NCBI RefSeq assembly: GCF_000764225.1
Contig: NZ_JQED01000015.1
Location: forward strand, 1-64,000
Length of the DNA: 64,000 nt
Direction of reading: 5' to 3'
DNA from: Colwellia psychrerythraea
GTDB taxonomy: Bacteria; Pseudomonadota; Gammaproteobacteria; Enterobacterales; Alteromonadaceae
Part shown: piece after piece, positions 1 to 8,211 of the stretch
Layout: every line of letters begins with the position of its first letter
How positions within the stretch are numbered: the first letter of the stretch is position 1
Translations under genes and position numbers: made by a program
Notes under the pieces: model-generated
Seen by the model: only the letters and a program-made list of their open reading frames with translations
Database searches by the model: none
What the model was told of the DNA's origin: nothing

Positions 1-25
1 TGCGAAAAAAACTAAATTCCTTGAC

Positions 26-114
26 TGATGCCGATCACTCAAGTTAGATTTTACTGAGGTCTACTGGCAGACAAAAAAGTGATCGGCTTGAATGGTATTG
101 AGCGATCGGCATCA
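26..114. repeat. Inverted repeat upstream of the recombinase gene
   Basis: Two 17-base arms at 26-42 (TGATGCCGATCACTCAA) and 98-114 (TTGAGCGATCGGCATCA) are inverted copies with one mismatch and a 55-base spacer. A third partial copy (GTGATCGGC) lies at 79-87. The pair ends 26 bases before the recombinase start at 141. It could be a recombinase arm or core site, or an operator for that gene. Which of these it is cannot be told from the sequence alone. Confidence 0.6.
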
Positions 115-140
115 TAGTATTACGCAAATGTAAACTTCCT

Positions 141-1421
141 ATGATAATCACTGAGGCAGGAATGTTTGATTGGAATGCAAACGCATTCCTTACCCATGTA
201 GGAGGTGGACCAAGCGTATATAACATAAAGCCTCTTGCAACCACGGTTGTTAAAAAGGCGTACAACTTAAATTTATTCTGCTCTTTCATAGAGAAAGAAA
301 ACACCAGTATTTATAACATAAATGATAGTAAGCTATATGAATATGTCGATCATCTCAAAGACAGGGGGATATTTGACGATACGATAATAAAACATGTCAG
401 GATCGCTCTTGAGTACATAACCTATTCATCGAATCGACAACCAGAGGCGATGTTAGCCACCTCTGATGAAGAAGACATCGGTAGTTACAAAGTCCATTAT
501 CAGAATAAGAAGGTAAAAAGGGGCGGTGTTGAAAGGCCGTACTTAACTCATCACTGTCTTAAAGGCTTAATTCATATAAGCAATGATGTAGACTATATTC
601 GCGACTTTGAATTAGAGATGTGGATCGATGCGATAAATAACACCACTTACCACCCAGAAGTTGATGAATTCCTCATAGGCAGATGGCAAGCATTCACCAC
701 TTTACTAGATATAACTGGCTCTAGAATTACCGAGGTACACCAGATTACAAGGTCAATGATTAAACTTGCTGCAAAAAACCTACTTAGTAGCAACAAGCAA
801 CCTATAATTAGAAATATTCCTATTTTAAAGGGGAAGTTCAAAGGTAAAAAGCGTGAAGTAACAACAACTAAAGAAGACATTCAGGTTCTGCTTTGGCACA
901 TTGAAATGGTAGAAAACATGTTTCCTGAAATTAGCCATGATGCAATATTCGTTGATTTAAGAAACGGAGCCGCACTCAAAGCCACGTACTTAAAAAACTA
1001 TGCCAAAAAAGTTATCAACAAGAGCAAATACTGCCCCGATCTCAGACATATTAATAACCACTCATTTCGACACAGATTTATTACCCTAAACATAGCTAAA
1101 TCCATTAAGAAGCTATCTAAATCTGGCAGTTTTCATAACATTTTAACCGTTGCTGCAAATGCATGCCGCAAAATCACTATGCACGCATCCAATGACACAT
1201 TATCAAGGTACATTCACCTCGCTAATGAAATTGATGAAGCTTATTCAGAACAAAGTGTTAAGGGAAACTCAATCCCAACCCAGATTAAAGTTAGAGTAAA
1301 AAACATGATAAAGGTCGCAGGATTTTTGCAGTCTGATGATATTGGAGAAAAAGAAGCATTAGACTCTTTCATAAAAACCTTATCTGAGCTTCATAGACTT
1401 TTTATTAACAATCATAATTGA
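141..1421 (+). CDS. Tyrosine recombinase (phage-type integrase family)
   Basis: A 426-residue site-specific recombinase of the lambda-integrase type. The catalytic set can be read directly: Arg195 in TGSRITEV, a Lys in the beta-hairpin KGKFKGKK, His307-x2-Arg310 in HSFRHRF, His348, and the nucleophile Tyr357 in LSRYIHL. The family cuts and rejoins DNA through a covalent tyrosine link, in element integration or excision. The N-terminal ~150 residues would hold the core-binding domain. The start at 141 has no clear ribosome binding site; ATG 162, five bases after GAGG, is a good alternative. It is not an integron integrase, since I see no IntI-specific insert. It stands alone, with a decayed 3' copy of a relative right behind it and an inverted repeat in front. 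The integration target is unknown. Confidence 0.85.
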   Translation: MIITEAGMFDWNANAFLTHVGGGPSVYNIKPLATTVVKKAYNLNLFCSFIEKENTSIYNINDSKLYEYVDHLKDRGIFDDTIIKHVRIALEYITYSSNRQPEAMLATSDEEDIGSYKVHYQNKKVKRGGVERPYLTHHCLKGLIHISNDVDYIRDFELEMWIDAINNTTYHPEVDEFLIGRWQAFTTLLDITGSRITEVHQITRSMIKLAAKNLLSSNKQPIIRNIPILKGKFKGKKREVTTTKEDIQVLLWHIEMVENMFPEISHDAIFVDLRNGAALKATYLKNYAKKVINKSKYCPDLRHINNHSFRHRFITLNIAKSIKKLSKSGSFHNILTVAANACRKITMHASNDTLSRYIHLANEIDEAYSEQSVKGNSIPTQIKVRVKNMIKVAGFLQSDDIGEKEALDSFIKTLSELHRLFINNHN

Positions 1422-1436
1422 ATTGGCCAAATTAGC

Positions 1437-1583
1437 CCCGTTTCAACTAAAGTTAAAATTCGAGCAAATAAAATGATAACAATTACAGAGTCACATAGAT
1501 CTAATCTAATGCTATTGGAGAGAAAGAAGCACTAAGTTCCCTGCTATCTACGCTCGATGAATTATGTAGGATAAAATCACTTT
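1437..1583 (+). pseudogene. Decayed 3' end of a second, related recombinase
   Basis: DNA just after the recombinase stop repeats its last ~130 coding bases in diverged form. The peptide STKVKIRANKMI matches the intact gene's PTQIKVRVKNMI. After a frameshift, IGEKEALSSLLSTLDEL matches IGEKEALDSFIKTLSEL. So the tail of a paralogue survives out of frame, without the catalytic part. It suggests that two recombinase genes once stood in tandem, or that one duplicated and decayed. Confidence 0.7.
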
Positions 1584-1766
1584 AGAGACACCGGGCAACT
1601 CACAGAATTTACAAACTCATCTCTACACCATTAAACTTCAACTACGTTTTCGCTTCTTCATAATTTGGCATTAATTATTTCTACAGTTAGCCAAAACCAA
1701 GGGGAGTAATTATTATGTTCAAGGAGTGCTAGTTCATAAACAATAACGTAACCCAAAACACTTAAT

Positions 1767-1873
1767 GGGAGCATCGCGCACTTCCAGTGAAAATTAATCA
1801 CTTTCTTTAGGCACATGAGCCCCAGAGATTAATATCACAGACTTTGAGGTACATGCTCCCTAGCTTTTTTTTT
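1767..1873 (+). other. Possible structured RNA ending in a T-run (gap 1584-1953)
   Basis: GGGAGCAT (1767-1774) pairs with ATGCTCCC (1853-1860), and nine T follow at 1865-1873. Inside lies a small hairpin AGTGA-aaattaa-TCACT. The layout is a closed multi-branch stem with a terminator-like end. No reading frame of note lies between 1584 and 1953. There is no reverse transcriptase nearby, so a retron RNA is unlikely. A chance palindrome plus T-run remains possible. Confidence 0.3.
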
Positions 1874-1953
1874 GATAATTCTCAGTATTTATTTTTCAAA
1901 AGCGATAAGTGGGGATATAAACAGGTGTAGATATTTAACTTATTAATTAAATT

Positions 1954-2172
1954 TTATTTGACCATTTTAGGTAAGAGGTCTTCGGGCTCACATTCTAGTG
2001 CTGCAGCTAAAAGATATAATTTATCTATAGTGATATTTACTTCGCCTCGATCAATCCTACCAATATAACTGCGATCAATTTGACTCTTTACTGCTAGTTT
2101 ATCTTGAGATATTCCTTTAGCTGTTCTTACTGAACGAATTTTTTCTCCGAATCGTTTAGATAGTTCACTCAC
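1954..2172 (-). CDS. Small XRE-family regulator, R-M controller (C protein) type
   Basis: A 72-residue protein that is almost entirely one helix-turn-helix domain: RSVRTAKGISQDKLA, then SQIDRSYIGRIDRGE, then a TIDKLYLLAAALE helix. Size and the RSYIGRIDRGEVNIT pattern are those of controller proteins of restriction-modification systems and their solitary relatives. The start is GTG at 2172, eight bases after TAGGA. Three 15-bp repeats with a palindromic core lie 41-85 bases upstream, which fits autoregulation. No methyltransferase or endonuclease gene is next to it, so it is either an orphan or the regulator of something outside the window. Confidence 0.85.
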   Translation of the reverse strand: MSELSKRFGEKIRSVRTAKGISQDKLAVKSQIDRSYIGRIDRGEVNITIDKLYLLAAALECEPEDLLPKMVK

Positions 2173-2212
2173 TAGAAAATTCCTAAGTAAATGAGCGACT
2201 ATTTCATATTGC

Positions 2213-2257
2213 GGATTATAATATCACAGAGTATAATCCCACGGATTATAATCCCAC
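2213..2257. promoter_or_regulatory. Three 15-bp operator repeats upstream of the XRE gene
   Basis: Three head-to-tail 15-mers at 2213, 2228 and 2243: GGATTATAATATCAC, AGAGTATAATCCCAC and GGATTATAATCCCAC. The third contains the perfect palindrome GGATTATAATCC. Each unit overlaps a TATAAT-like hexamer. The phasing suggests cooperative binding by the adjacent regulator across its own promoter. This is inferred from position and symmetry. Confidence 0.6.
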
Positions 2258-2797
2258 ACAATAAAACCTATTGTTTTACATATTTTTAGGGTGAACACAT
2301 GAAATTGGATCGGCTATTGGTTCAGATCCTATCACTACCAAATTTTGACGCATACGCACTTACAAGCTTAGTCATAAAACCTCCATAAAACATACCTATC
2401 GATAGGTAATCTTAATAAAGGCATTTTAGCATGTCAATATCAAGAACCTAAACTTTCGCTTTATTAGCGAAAGCTAATATCACAGAAAAGAGATTCTCAA
2501 CGCATCCAAATTTGAGATGTTTCTATTAGAGATTTAGCCACTTTAAAGTCATAGCTATAACAACTGAATAGATTATACAGCCATATTCGTTACACTTGGA
2601 TACATGAGGGGGTCAAAAATAAGAGCTAATAACAATTAATGCTTTAGTTATATACTTAATTAATAAAAGTACAATTGAGATATATGCACTAAGTTCTTGA
2701 TCCAATTATCTAGAACAAACGTATCTCAAAACGGTTAACAATAGATAGAATATTTAATACTTTGCAAAAGTCAATAATAATATCGTTATTCAATAGA
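2258..2797. other. Gene-poor gap with two palindromes
   Basis: No convincing gene. The gap holds a 16-bp perfect palindrome TACCTATCGATAGGTA at 2393-2408, which looks like an operator whose regulator is not beside it. It also holds a hairpin CTTTCGCT-ttatt-AGCGAAAG at 2453-2473 without a T-run. A 29-codon ORF at 2299-2388, behind AGGGTGA, gives no recognisable protein. The rest is AT-rich, with nothing seen. Confidence 0.4.
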
Positions 2798-3136
2798 CTA
2801 GATATTACTTTCAGATGTTTCAGACTCATTGTATTCACTAACTTCATCGTCAATACAACACTCTTCTTGTAAAAATGTAATAACTTTAAGCAAACTATGA
2901 TATTCAACGACACAATAAAGCGTTGTTCCCTCTCTTCTTTGTTTAATTAGTTTAGCAGACGCCAAGCTCGAAACATGATGAGAAAGTGTAGAGGCAGGTA
3001 TATTAAGCTCCTCCATTATAATTCCCACGGGAACACCTCTATAGCCTGATTTAACAAGTCTTTTAAAAATAGTTAACCTTGTTGGGTGGCCAAGCTCCTT
3101 CAATGCTTTAGCAATAGTTTCTACATTATTTATCAT
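2798..3136 (-). CDS. ArsR-family repressor with C-terminal Cys-Cys (copy 1)
   Basis: A 112-residue winged-helix repressor of the ArsR/SmtB type. The body LKELGHPTRL and the recognition helix STLSHHVSSLASAKLI are clear. Cysteines are at 75, 93 and 94, the last two in EECC. A C-terminal vicinal Cys pair occurs in ArsR proteins sensing As(III) or methylarsenite, where metalloid binding releases DNA; the ligand here is inferred. It is close to the 96-residue paralogue at 6795-7085 but carries an extra acidic/serine tail of about 15 residues. A perfect 16-bp-arm palindrome starts 14 bases upstream of its start codon and is likely its own operator. Sulfur-sensing ArsR relatives are the main alternative, given the molybdoenzyme genes nearby. 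Confidence 0.88.
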   Translation of the reverse strand: MINNVETIAKALKELGHPTRLTIFKRLVKSGYRGVPVGIIMEELNIPASTLSHHVSSLASAKLIKQRREGTTLYCVVEYHSLLKVITFLQEECCIDDEVSEYNESETSESNI

Positions 3137-3150
3137 TACAATAAACCTTA

Positions 3151-3190
3151 ATAATTATATATTTCTACAGTACCAGAAATATATAATTAT
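3151..3190. promoter_or_regulatory. ArsR-type operator, perfect 16-bp inverted repeat
   Basis: Arms ATAATTATATATTTCT (3151-3166) and AGAAATATATAATTAT (3175-3190) match perfectly around the spacer ACAGTACC. The core ATTTCT-N8-AGAAAT recurs at 6595-6614 upstream of the molybdoenzyme operon, and related sites lie between the second ArsR gene and the permease. The site sits immediately upstream of ArsR copy 1. Confidence 0.75.
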
Positions 3191-3329
3191 TTAAATCCTA
3201 CCACTGTACCTATTAGTCTTTTTAGACATAAAAGAGACAAATTTTCATATTATGATAATAAATTCATTAATGATTTCTCATCAGTATCTAAATCATTAAT
3301 CTAGTTAGCATCTAAACTAACTAAAATTA

Positions 3330-4214
3330 TCAGCGGCTTTGACTAGTAAGGTTTTCATATTCTTTCTTTTGAATTAATAGAAAGGACCCACCTAAAATCA
3401 ACAATGAAGAAATTGCAAGTTCAGTAGTTAAAGGTTCTGATACCAGCATAACTCCACCAAAAGATGCCACAATAGGTACAAAAAGCTGGACCACAGCAGC
3501 TTGAATATGAGAGTAATATTTCATCGTCTTGTACCAAATGGCATAACCTAACGCGGAAGTAATTCCACCAGACATAATTGCGTAAAAAACACCTTCATAT
3601 GAAAATTTCTCATTTCCATTATTCATCAACAAAATAATTACAACCATCGGTAACGTCCAGACAAAGTTCTGATAAGTTTGAAACAAAGGTTGTGTGCCTT
3701 TTAAACCGCTTATAGTATAAATCCCCCATGCAACTCCTGAGATTGCCATCAAAGAAATTCCGAGTATAGAGGCCGAGCTAGCATTTGGATCTAGTAAATA
3801 CACAAACCCTAGAAATGCTATCATTGCACCTAGCCACTCTCTATTATTTAATTTACGACCATCTACCAACCCAAAAATGATAATAGTCAACTGGACAGCA
3901 CCAAAGAGAATAACTGCACCAATGCCAGTTTCGACAGACTGGTATGCATAAGAAAGCGTAATAGCATAAATAAACAAGCTAACTGCACCCGTCCATGACT
4001 TTTTCAATACTATCGACTTTTTCTTCGTAGTTATTCTCATTATAAAATACAGTACGAAGGCCCCAGCAGTTAACCTGATGGATGTATAACTCATTGGATC
4101 GATCAAGTTGTCCTTCAGTGCTAACCTGCAAAATACAGAGTTTCCAGCAAAAGCAATAAGTGTTATTAAAGTTAATGCTATTACCTTAAAGAAATTCAAA
4201 CTGTCACTTGCCAT
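3330..4214 (-). CDS. EamA-family (drug/metabolite) transporter
   Basis: A 294-residue membrane protein with about ten hydrophobic segments arranged as two EamA repeats, for example FFKVIALTLITLIAFAGNSV at the N-terminus and SLLILGGSFLLIQKKEY at the C-terminus. The DMT superfamily exports small metabolites or amino acids, and the substrate here is unknown. The start overlaps the end of the cytochrome c gene by 11 bases, so it is co-transcribed and probably translationally coupled with the two redox genes upstream. Its presence in a sulfite-dehydrogenase-like operon suggests export of a substrate or product of that enzyme. That link is inferred from position only. Confidence 0.85.
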   Translation of the reverse strand: MASDSLNFFKVIALTLITLIAFAGNSVFCRLALKDNLIDPMSYTSIRLTAGAFVLYFIMRITTKKKSIVLKKSWTGAVSLFIYAITLSYAYQSVETGIGAVILFGAVQLTIIIFGLVDGRKLNNREWLGAMIAFLGFVYLLDPNASSASILGISLMAISGVAWGIYTISGLKGTQPLFQTYQNFVWTLPMVVIILLMNNGNEKFSYEGVFYAIMSGGITSALGYAIWYKTMKYYSHIQAAVVQLFVPIVASFGGVMLVSEPLTTELAISSLLILGGSFLLIQKKEYENLTSQSR

Positions 4215-4770
4215 TATCTTTCTGCTCTTTCAACCAAGCATTTATTACAATTTTTTTATTTGGCATTTCAACTTTCGATAACGACTCTTTGTCTAAATTC
4301 ATTGTTTTATTGGTGATACCATTTAGATAAAGAATATATGCAGTCAATGCATAAACGTCATTATTAGAAAGAGACTTAGGTGCATAATGCGGCATTGCTC
4401 TTCTGATATAATCATAGATTGAAGTCGCATATGGCCACGCTCCGACGGACATAGCTTCAAGCACATCTTTTTTCTCATCAATAAAACCTTGTTTTCCTAC
4501 CAAACGAGGACCAGTTCCATTCTGGCCGGCTGCACCATGACATGCTAAACATTTCATGTTATAGATTTTTTCACCTTGAATTGCATTACCTGATCCTTCA
4601 GGTAGATTAATCCCATCAGGGTAAATTGTTAGCTTCCAATTATCAATTTCGGATTGAGTAAGAAGAGTTCCCCCTTCTGTTTTGATATTGTCTGCTGCAA
4701 ATGTAAAACACGAAGCAACTGAGATACATAGAAATACGAGTTGTCTAATCAATAGGCTATACATATACAT
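4204..4770 (-). CDS. Periplasmic c-type cytochrome, SoxD/SorB-like subunit
   Basis: A secreted mono-haem cytochrome c. The haem motif CLACH is followed by GAAGQNGTGPRLVGKQG, and Met residues further on (for example in RRAMPHYAPKSLS) could be the sixth ligand. A hydrophobic signal peptide starts at MYMYSLLIRQLVFL and ends near TFAADN. The start is taken as ATG 4770, because GGAGGAG lies six bases upstream of it; the longer reading from 4785 would use that ribosome site as codons. It overlaps the molybdoenzyme gene by 14 bases. Paired enzyme and cytochrome genes of this type (SoxCD, SorAB) pass electrons from sulfur-compound oxidation to the respiratory chain. Confidence 0.8.
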   Translation of the reverse strand: MYMYSLLIRQLVFLCISVASCFTFAADNIKTEGGTLLTQSEIDNWKLTIYPDGINLPEGSGNAIQGEKIYNMKCLACHGAAGQNGTGPRLVGKQGFIDEKKDVLEAMSVGAWPYATSIYDYIRRAMPHYAPKSLSNNDVYALTAYILYLNGITNKTMNLDKESLSKVEMPNKKIVINAWLKEQKDNGK

Positions 4771-6052
4771 TTTTAACTCCTCCATCAGGGTTCACTAACC
4801 AAGCATTTATTGCGTTATAATGGTTGAAAGTGAAGTCTTCATATCGTGATTTCCATTCATCTCTACTCGGTTGTACATTGCCAAATTCGTCAGTAGCTCG
4901 GCTCATCAAGATAGTACCCTGACCATTCCAACGCCACGGAATAGTAAAACGAGTGAATGATTTAGACATCACTGGCCCTTCTAGATGTGCGGCAACCCAA
5001 GTTTTACCACTATCAGCTGACACCTCAACTTTCTCGATGCGCCCTCTGCCTGACCACGCCAAGCCCGCAATCTCGTATAGCCCTTTATCAGGCAGTTGTT
5101 GTGTTCCTGAAGGTTTCGTAATTATCGATTTCACTTCCATGAAAAATGTAAATTGATTAAGCTTTTTATCACTAGTGAATTCAGCATATAACGATTGTTC
5201 ATCTTTACTTTGTGACGGTTGGTCGGTAATTTCCATTCGATGTAACCATTTTACATTCATGTTACCTTCATAGCCTGGTACAAAAAGCCTCATAGGATAT
5301 CCTTGATCAGGCCTAATGCGTTCACCATTTTGGTACAGGGCAATAATCGCATCATCGTAAAGCTTTTCAAGAGGGACATTTCTAACATGGTTACCAGCAT
5401 CAGCACCTTCGCACATTGCCCATTTACCTTTAGGATTTACACCTACTTCATCTAATAAATACTTTAGAGGAATTCCAGCCCACTCGGAACAGGATACTTG
5501 GCCGTGAATAGACGTGCACGAAGCATCAACAGGATCGCTACTTACAGCGTTAGCAGCAGAGTTTCCTGAACATTCAAGAAACTGAATACGGCTTACTATA
5601 GGGTAATTTAGAAGGGTTTCAATTGACCACTTCATTGGCTTATTCACAAACCCATGAATCAAAAATTCATGTGCTGCGGGATTGATATCAGGAATACCAT
5701 TATGATGAATACTAAAATGTAAGCCGCTGGGAGTAATTGTACCGTTAAGTCTATCCAAAGGAGTGTGTGCACCAGTAAAAATTCCAGACTTATAAAAGCT
5801 CTCATTTGTTCTCTTTACAGCTGTTTCATATTGAGAGGGTAAACCATAATTGGAACTAGGCGCTCCTGGTATTTTCATATGATTAGGATAGGAGGGCTTC
5901 GCTTTCGCTTCAGTAGCTGACAATATTGGCGATGCAGCCATAACAGTTACAAATGAAGCACCACTCAATAAAAAACGCCTTCTATCTAAAATCCCTCCGC
6001 CACCAATTTCTACCAAATCTTTATTCGGTGGTCTTTTGTTGAATAAATTCAT
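4757..6052 (-). CDS. Sulfite oxidase-family molybdopterin enzyme, SoxC-like
   Basis: A 431-residue exported molybdoenzyme. The N-terminus carries a Tat signal (DRRRFLLSGASF, then a hydrophobic stretch ending near SATEAKA), so it is folded with cofactor before export. The Mo-ligating cysteine is in FLECSGNSAAN. GYPMRLFVPGYEGNMNVKWL and the C-terminal dimerisation domain (EVSADSGKTWVAAHL) are typical of the SoxC/sulfite oxidase family. It heads an operon with a cytochrome c and an EamA transporter and lacks the other sox genes, so it is more likely a stand-alone sulfite or related sulfur-compound dehydrogenase than part of a thiosulfate-oxidising complex. ArsR-type operators around it suggest metalloid or sulfur control. 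The substrate is unproven. Confidence 0.85.
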   Translation of the reverse strand: MNLFNKRPPNKDLVEIGGGGILDRRRFLLSGASFVTVMAASPILSATEAKAKPSYPNHMKIPGAPSSNYGLPSQYETAVKRTNESFYKSGIFTGAHTPLDRLNGTITPSGLHFSIHHNGIPDINPAAHEFLIHGFVNKPMKWSIETLLNYPIVSRIQFLECSGNSAANAVSSDPVDASCTSIHGQVSCSEWAGIPLKYLLDEVGVNPKGKWAMCEGADAGNHVRNVPLEKLYDDAIIALYQNGERIRPDQGYPMRLFVPGYEGNMNVKWLHRMEITDQPSQSKDEQSLYAEFTSDKKLNQFTFFMEVKSIITKPSGTQQLPDKGLYEIAGLAWSGRGRIEKVEVSADSGKTWVAAHLEGPVMSKSFTRFTIPWRWNGQGTILMSRATDEFGNVQPSRDEWKSRYEDFTFNHYNAINAWLVNPDGGVKNVYV

Positions 6053-6794
6053 TTTTTCACCTTCTCAGTTAGTTACTTTAGCTAATATAGTTTCCCTTAG
6101 CTTTTTTTGAGTGTTATTTTTCCTGTTTGGGGCATACCAGAAAATTTCAGCTTATCCCCTTGAAACTCAATGAATACATGTTTGGTATTAAACTATTCAG
6201 TCCCACTAAGCCAAATTAAATCTTCCCTTCCAAAAGGCCTATTTCTTCCAGGAGCTTACCATAGACATTCGTATATTCAGGTAAGCTTATTAGACATGCC
6301 GTAATGCATGACCGTCCCTTCATATTCCTAATGCACACCGAGAATATCTAATTTATTTGCCAGATGATCTAATCAAGTTTCGCTACTCAATTTAAACATT
6401 TCATCAGCGCTTAAAGCTTCGCTTTATATTTTTAACTTCAAAAAATAGTTCCCCTGCATTCCAGGTATTAGGAAACGAAAGCATTTTTGAATAACTCATC
6501 TCTTAGTTGGTAGTTTTATCACATATGTCACGCCTATAATTCGATAAATCCAGTAATTAAGAATAATATTTCATTGCATTCGTCATGTAAAGTTATTTCT
6601 ACATAATCAGAAATACTCACCGTAAGTTTAATATAGTGACTTTTTTATAATTAATCTTTTAATCTGAAAAATAACTAAATAATGGTATGAAAATCTAGAC
6701 TTCGATTGACAGGCCATGCCTTATAAAGTGAATAGACGTTATCTATATTAAAAAACTCGAAGGCTGAGTTATACTCCTAATATTCAAACTGATA
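6053..6794. other. Long gap upstream of the molybdoenzyme operon
   Basis: No gene seen on either strand. The only clear element is the ArsR-type dyad at 6594-6615. GTTTGGGGCATA at 6125-6136 resembles, on the minus strand, the core of the TGTGCCCC repeats at 9-15 kb but does not extend. The molybdoenzyme promoter must lie here, so its 5' leader could be up to about 500 bases long. Confidence 0.4.
6594..6615. promoter_or_regulatory. ArsR-type operator upstream of the molybdoenzyme operon
   Basis: TATTTCT-acataatc-AGAAATA, seven-base arms with an eight-base spacer. The central 20-mer matches the operator at 3159-3178 at 17 positions. It lies about 540 bases upstream of the molybdoenzyme start and 180 bases beyond the end of the second ArsR gene. 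Confidence 0.6.
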
Positions 6795-7085
6795 TTATTG
6801 TTCACCAATGCAACACTCATCTTGAAGAAAGACAATAACAGAAAGTAGTTTTTCATACTCAACAACGCAATAAAGAGCACGACCTTCACGCCTTTGCTTG
6901 ATTAAGCCAGCAGAAGCTAAAGCAGATATATGATGTGATAATGTTGAGCCAGGTACATTTAACTCTTCCTGTACAATACCAACAGAAACGCCTTGTTCAC
7001 CTGCTTTTACCAGACGTTTAAAAACTGCCAACCTCGTTGGGTGGCCTAACTCTTTTAAGGCTTTGGCGATAACTTCAATATCCAT
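6795..7085 (-). CDS. ArsR-family repressor with C-terminal Cys-Cys (copy 2)
   Basis: A 96-residue ArsR/SmtB winged-helix protein, clearly paralogous to copy 1 (shared ALKELGHPTRL, LIKQRREG and LYCVVEY). Cys73, Cys91 and Cys92 are candidate metalloid ligands, the last two in DECC. It is transcribed divergently from a COG0701 permease, and two related 19-bp sites lie in the 115-124 bases between them. From memory, a methylarsenite-selective ArsR of this layout in Shewanella controls arsP, which makes an organoarsenical role the first guess here. AAGAGAG precedes the ATG. It may also act on the 6594 and 3151 operators, since the cores are alike. Confidence 0.88.
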   Translation of the reverse strand: MDIEVIAKALKELGHPTRLAVFKRLVKAGEQGVSVGIVQEELNVPGSTLSHHISALASAGLIKQRREGRALYCVVEYEKLLSVIVFLQDECCIGEQ

Positions 7086-7119
7086 AGCATACTCTCTTAA
7101 TGGGTTTATTTTAACTATT

Positions 7120-7186
7120 ATTCGATATTACTAGAAATATATTGACAGAGATACTTACTTCTTTATAATTCGAACAATCTAGAAAT
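7120..7186. promoter_or_regulatory. Two direct operator-like repeats between ArsR copy 2 and permease
   Basis: Two 19-mers share ATTCGA-N5-CTAGAAAT, at 7120-7138 and 7168-7186, 48 bases apart. The AGAAAT half is that of the other ArsR-type sites in this cluster, while the left half has drifted. Their position in the divergent promoter region suggests control of both genes. Confidence 0.55.
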
Positions 7187-7209
7187 AACAAATTAATCGA
7201 GTGCATATT

Positions 7210-8124
7210 ATGACAATCACACAACAAATGGTATTTGATACCTTAAACATGTTTGCTTTTTTAGCCGTGGAGCTAACTATACTTTTTTTACTTATCAGTT
7301 ATATTGTTGGTGTACTGCAAGAATACATTCCACCCAGTAAAATTCAGAGTATATTAAGTAGCAAGAATGGTAGAGGCTATATCGTTGCTGGATTTCTTGG
7401 GGCAATCACACCTTTTTGTTCTTGCTCAACTATTCCTTTTTTGAAAGGATTACTTAGAGCAAAAGCAGGATTTGGTACAATGATGGTATTCTTATTTGCT
7501 AGCCCATTACTTAATCCAATTATCATAGGTTTATTTGCCGTCACCTTTGGTTTAAAAGTTACCGCGTTCTATTTTACTATGGCTATGGGTGTTTCAATTG
7601 CTGCGGGTTACTTATTAGAGTTACTTGGCTTTGAAAAGTATGTCAAACCTGAGGCCTACATTACGCCAGAGAATAAAGGTTGTGCAAGTAGCTGCGGTAA
7701 TAGTGGTAAACCTATTAGCAAATGGACTAGGATTTGGAATAGTACATGGTCAGATTTTAAAAAAGTACTACCTTATTTAATTGGTGGTATAGCATTAGGC
7801 TCATTGATTTATGGATTTATGCCAACAGAATTTGTCGCCAGTGTAGCTAGTGAAAGTAACCCTCTTGCTGTTCCTATTGCCGCTGTGATAGGTATCCCTC
7901 TTTATATTAGAGCCGAGGCTGTAATACCACTAAGTGCAGCATTAGCAGCAAAAGGTATGGGACTTGGTGCAGTTATGGCATTAATCATTGGTAGTGCTGG
8001 CGCAAGTTTAACAGAAGTTATATTACTTAAATCCATTTTCAGGAATAAAATGATAATTGCCTTCTTAACAGTAATATTATCAATGGCAATAGGAGCAGGC
8101 TATTTATATACATATCTTTTCTAA
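7210..8124 (+). CDS. COG0701 permease, ArsP/YraQ-like
   Basis: An inner-membrane permease of about 304 residues with eight or so membrane segments. The family signature is clear: GAITPFCSCSTIPFLKGLL near residue 60 and a second glycine/serine-rich repeat (IGSAGASLTEVILL) near the C-terminus. The central loop holds GCASSCGNSG, a cysteine cluster. ArsP, which exports trivalent organoarsenicals, belongs to this family, but many members are uncharacterised. Start chosen at ATG 7210: GAG at 7199-7201 is then eight bases upstream, whereas GTG 7201 would overlap it. It diverges from ArsR copy 2 and precedes a DsbC-like gene on the same strand. Confidence 0.8.
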   Translation: MTITQQMVFDTLNMFAFLAVELTILFLLISYIVGVLQEYIPPSKIQSILSSKNGRGYIVAGFLGAITPFCSCSTIPFLKGLLRAKAGFGTMMVFLFASPLLNPIIIGLFAVTFGLKVTAFYFTMAMGVSIAAGYLLELLGFEKYVKPEAYITPENKGCASSCGNSGKPISKWTRIWNSTWSDFKKVLPYLIGGIALGSLIYGFMPTEFVASVASESNPLAVPIAAVIGIPLYIRAEAVIPLSAALAAKGMGLGAVMALIIGSAGASLTEVILLKSIFRNKMIIAFLTVILSMAIGAGYLYTYLF

Positions 8125-8211
8125 CTTCATTTGATTGGAGTGAACCAAAAAGTTTTTGATTTTAGAATCAAGAACTTTTTATTTATATTTAGACCAGTTC
8201 AGAGAATAGAA

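Noticed and set aside
1767..1873. Retron msr-msd RNA
   Set aside because: No reverse transcriptase gene anywhere in the window.
2299..2388. 29-residue ORF with AGGGTGA ribosome site
   Set aside because: Plausible start signal, but the peptide matches nothing I know and is too short to support alone.
2710..2913. 67-residue minus-strand ORF
   Set aside because: Overlaps the end of ArsR copy 1 in another frame and is rich in random hydrophobics.
6125..6136. Fifth TGTGCCCC repeat on the minus strand
   Set aside because: Only about 11 bases match (TATGCCCCAAAC) and the flanks do not continue the repeat.
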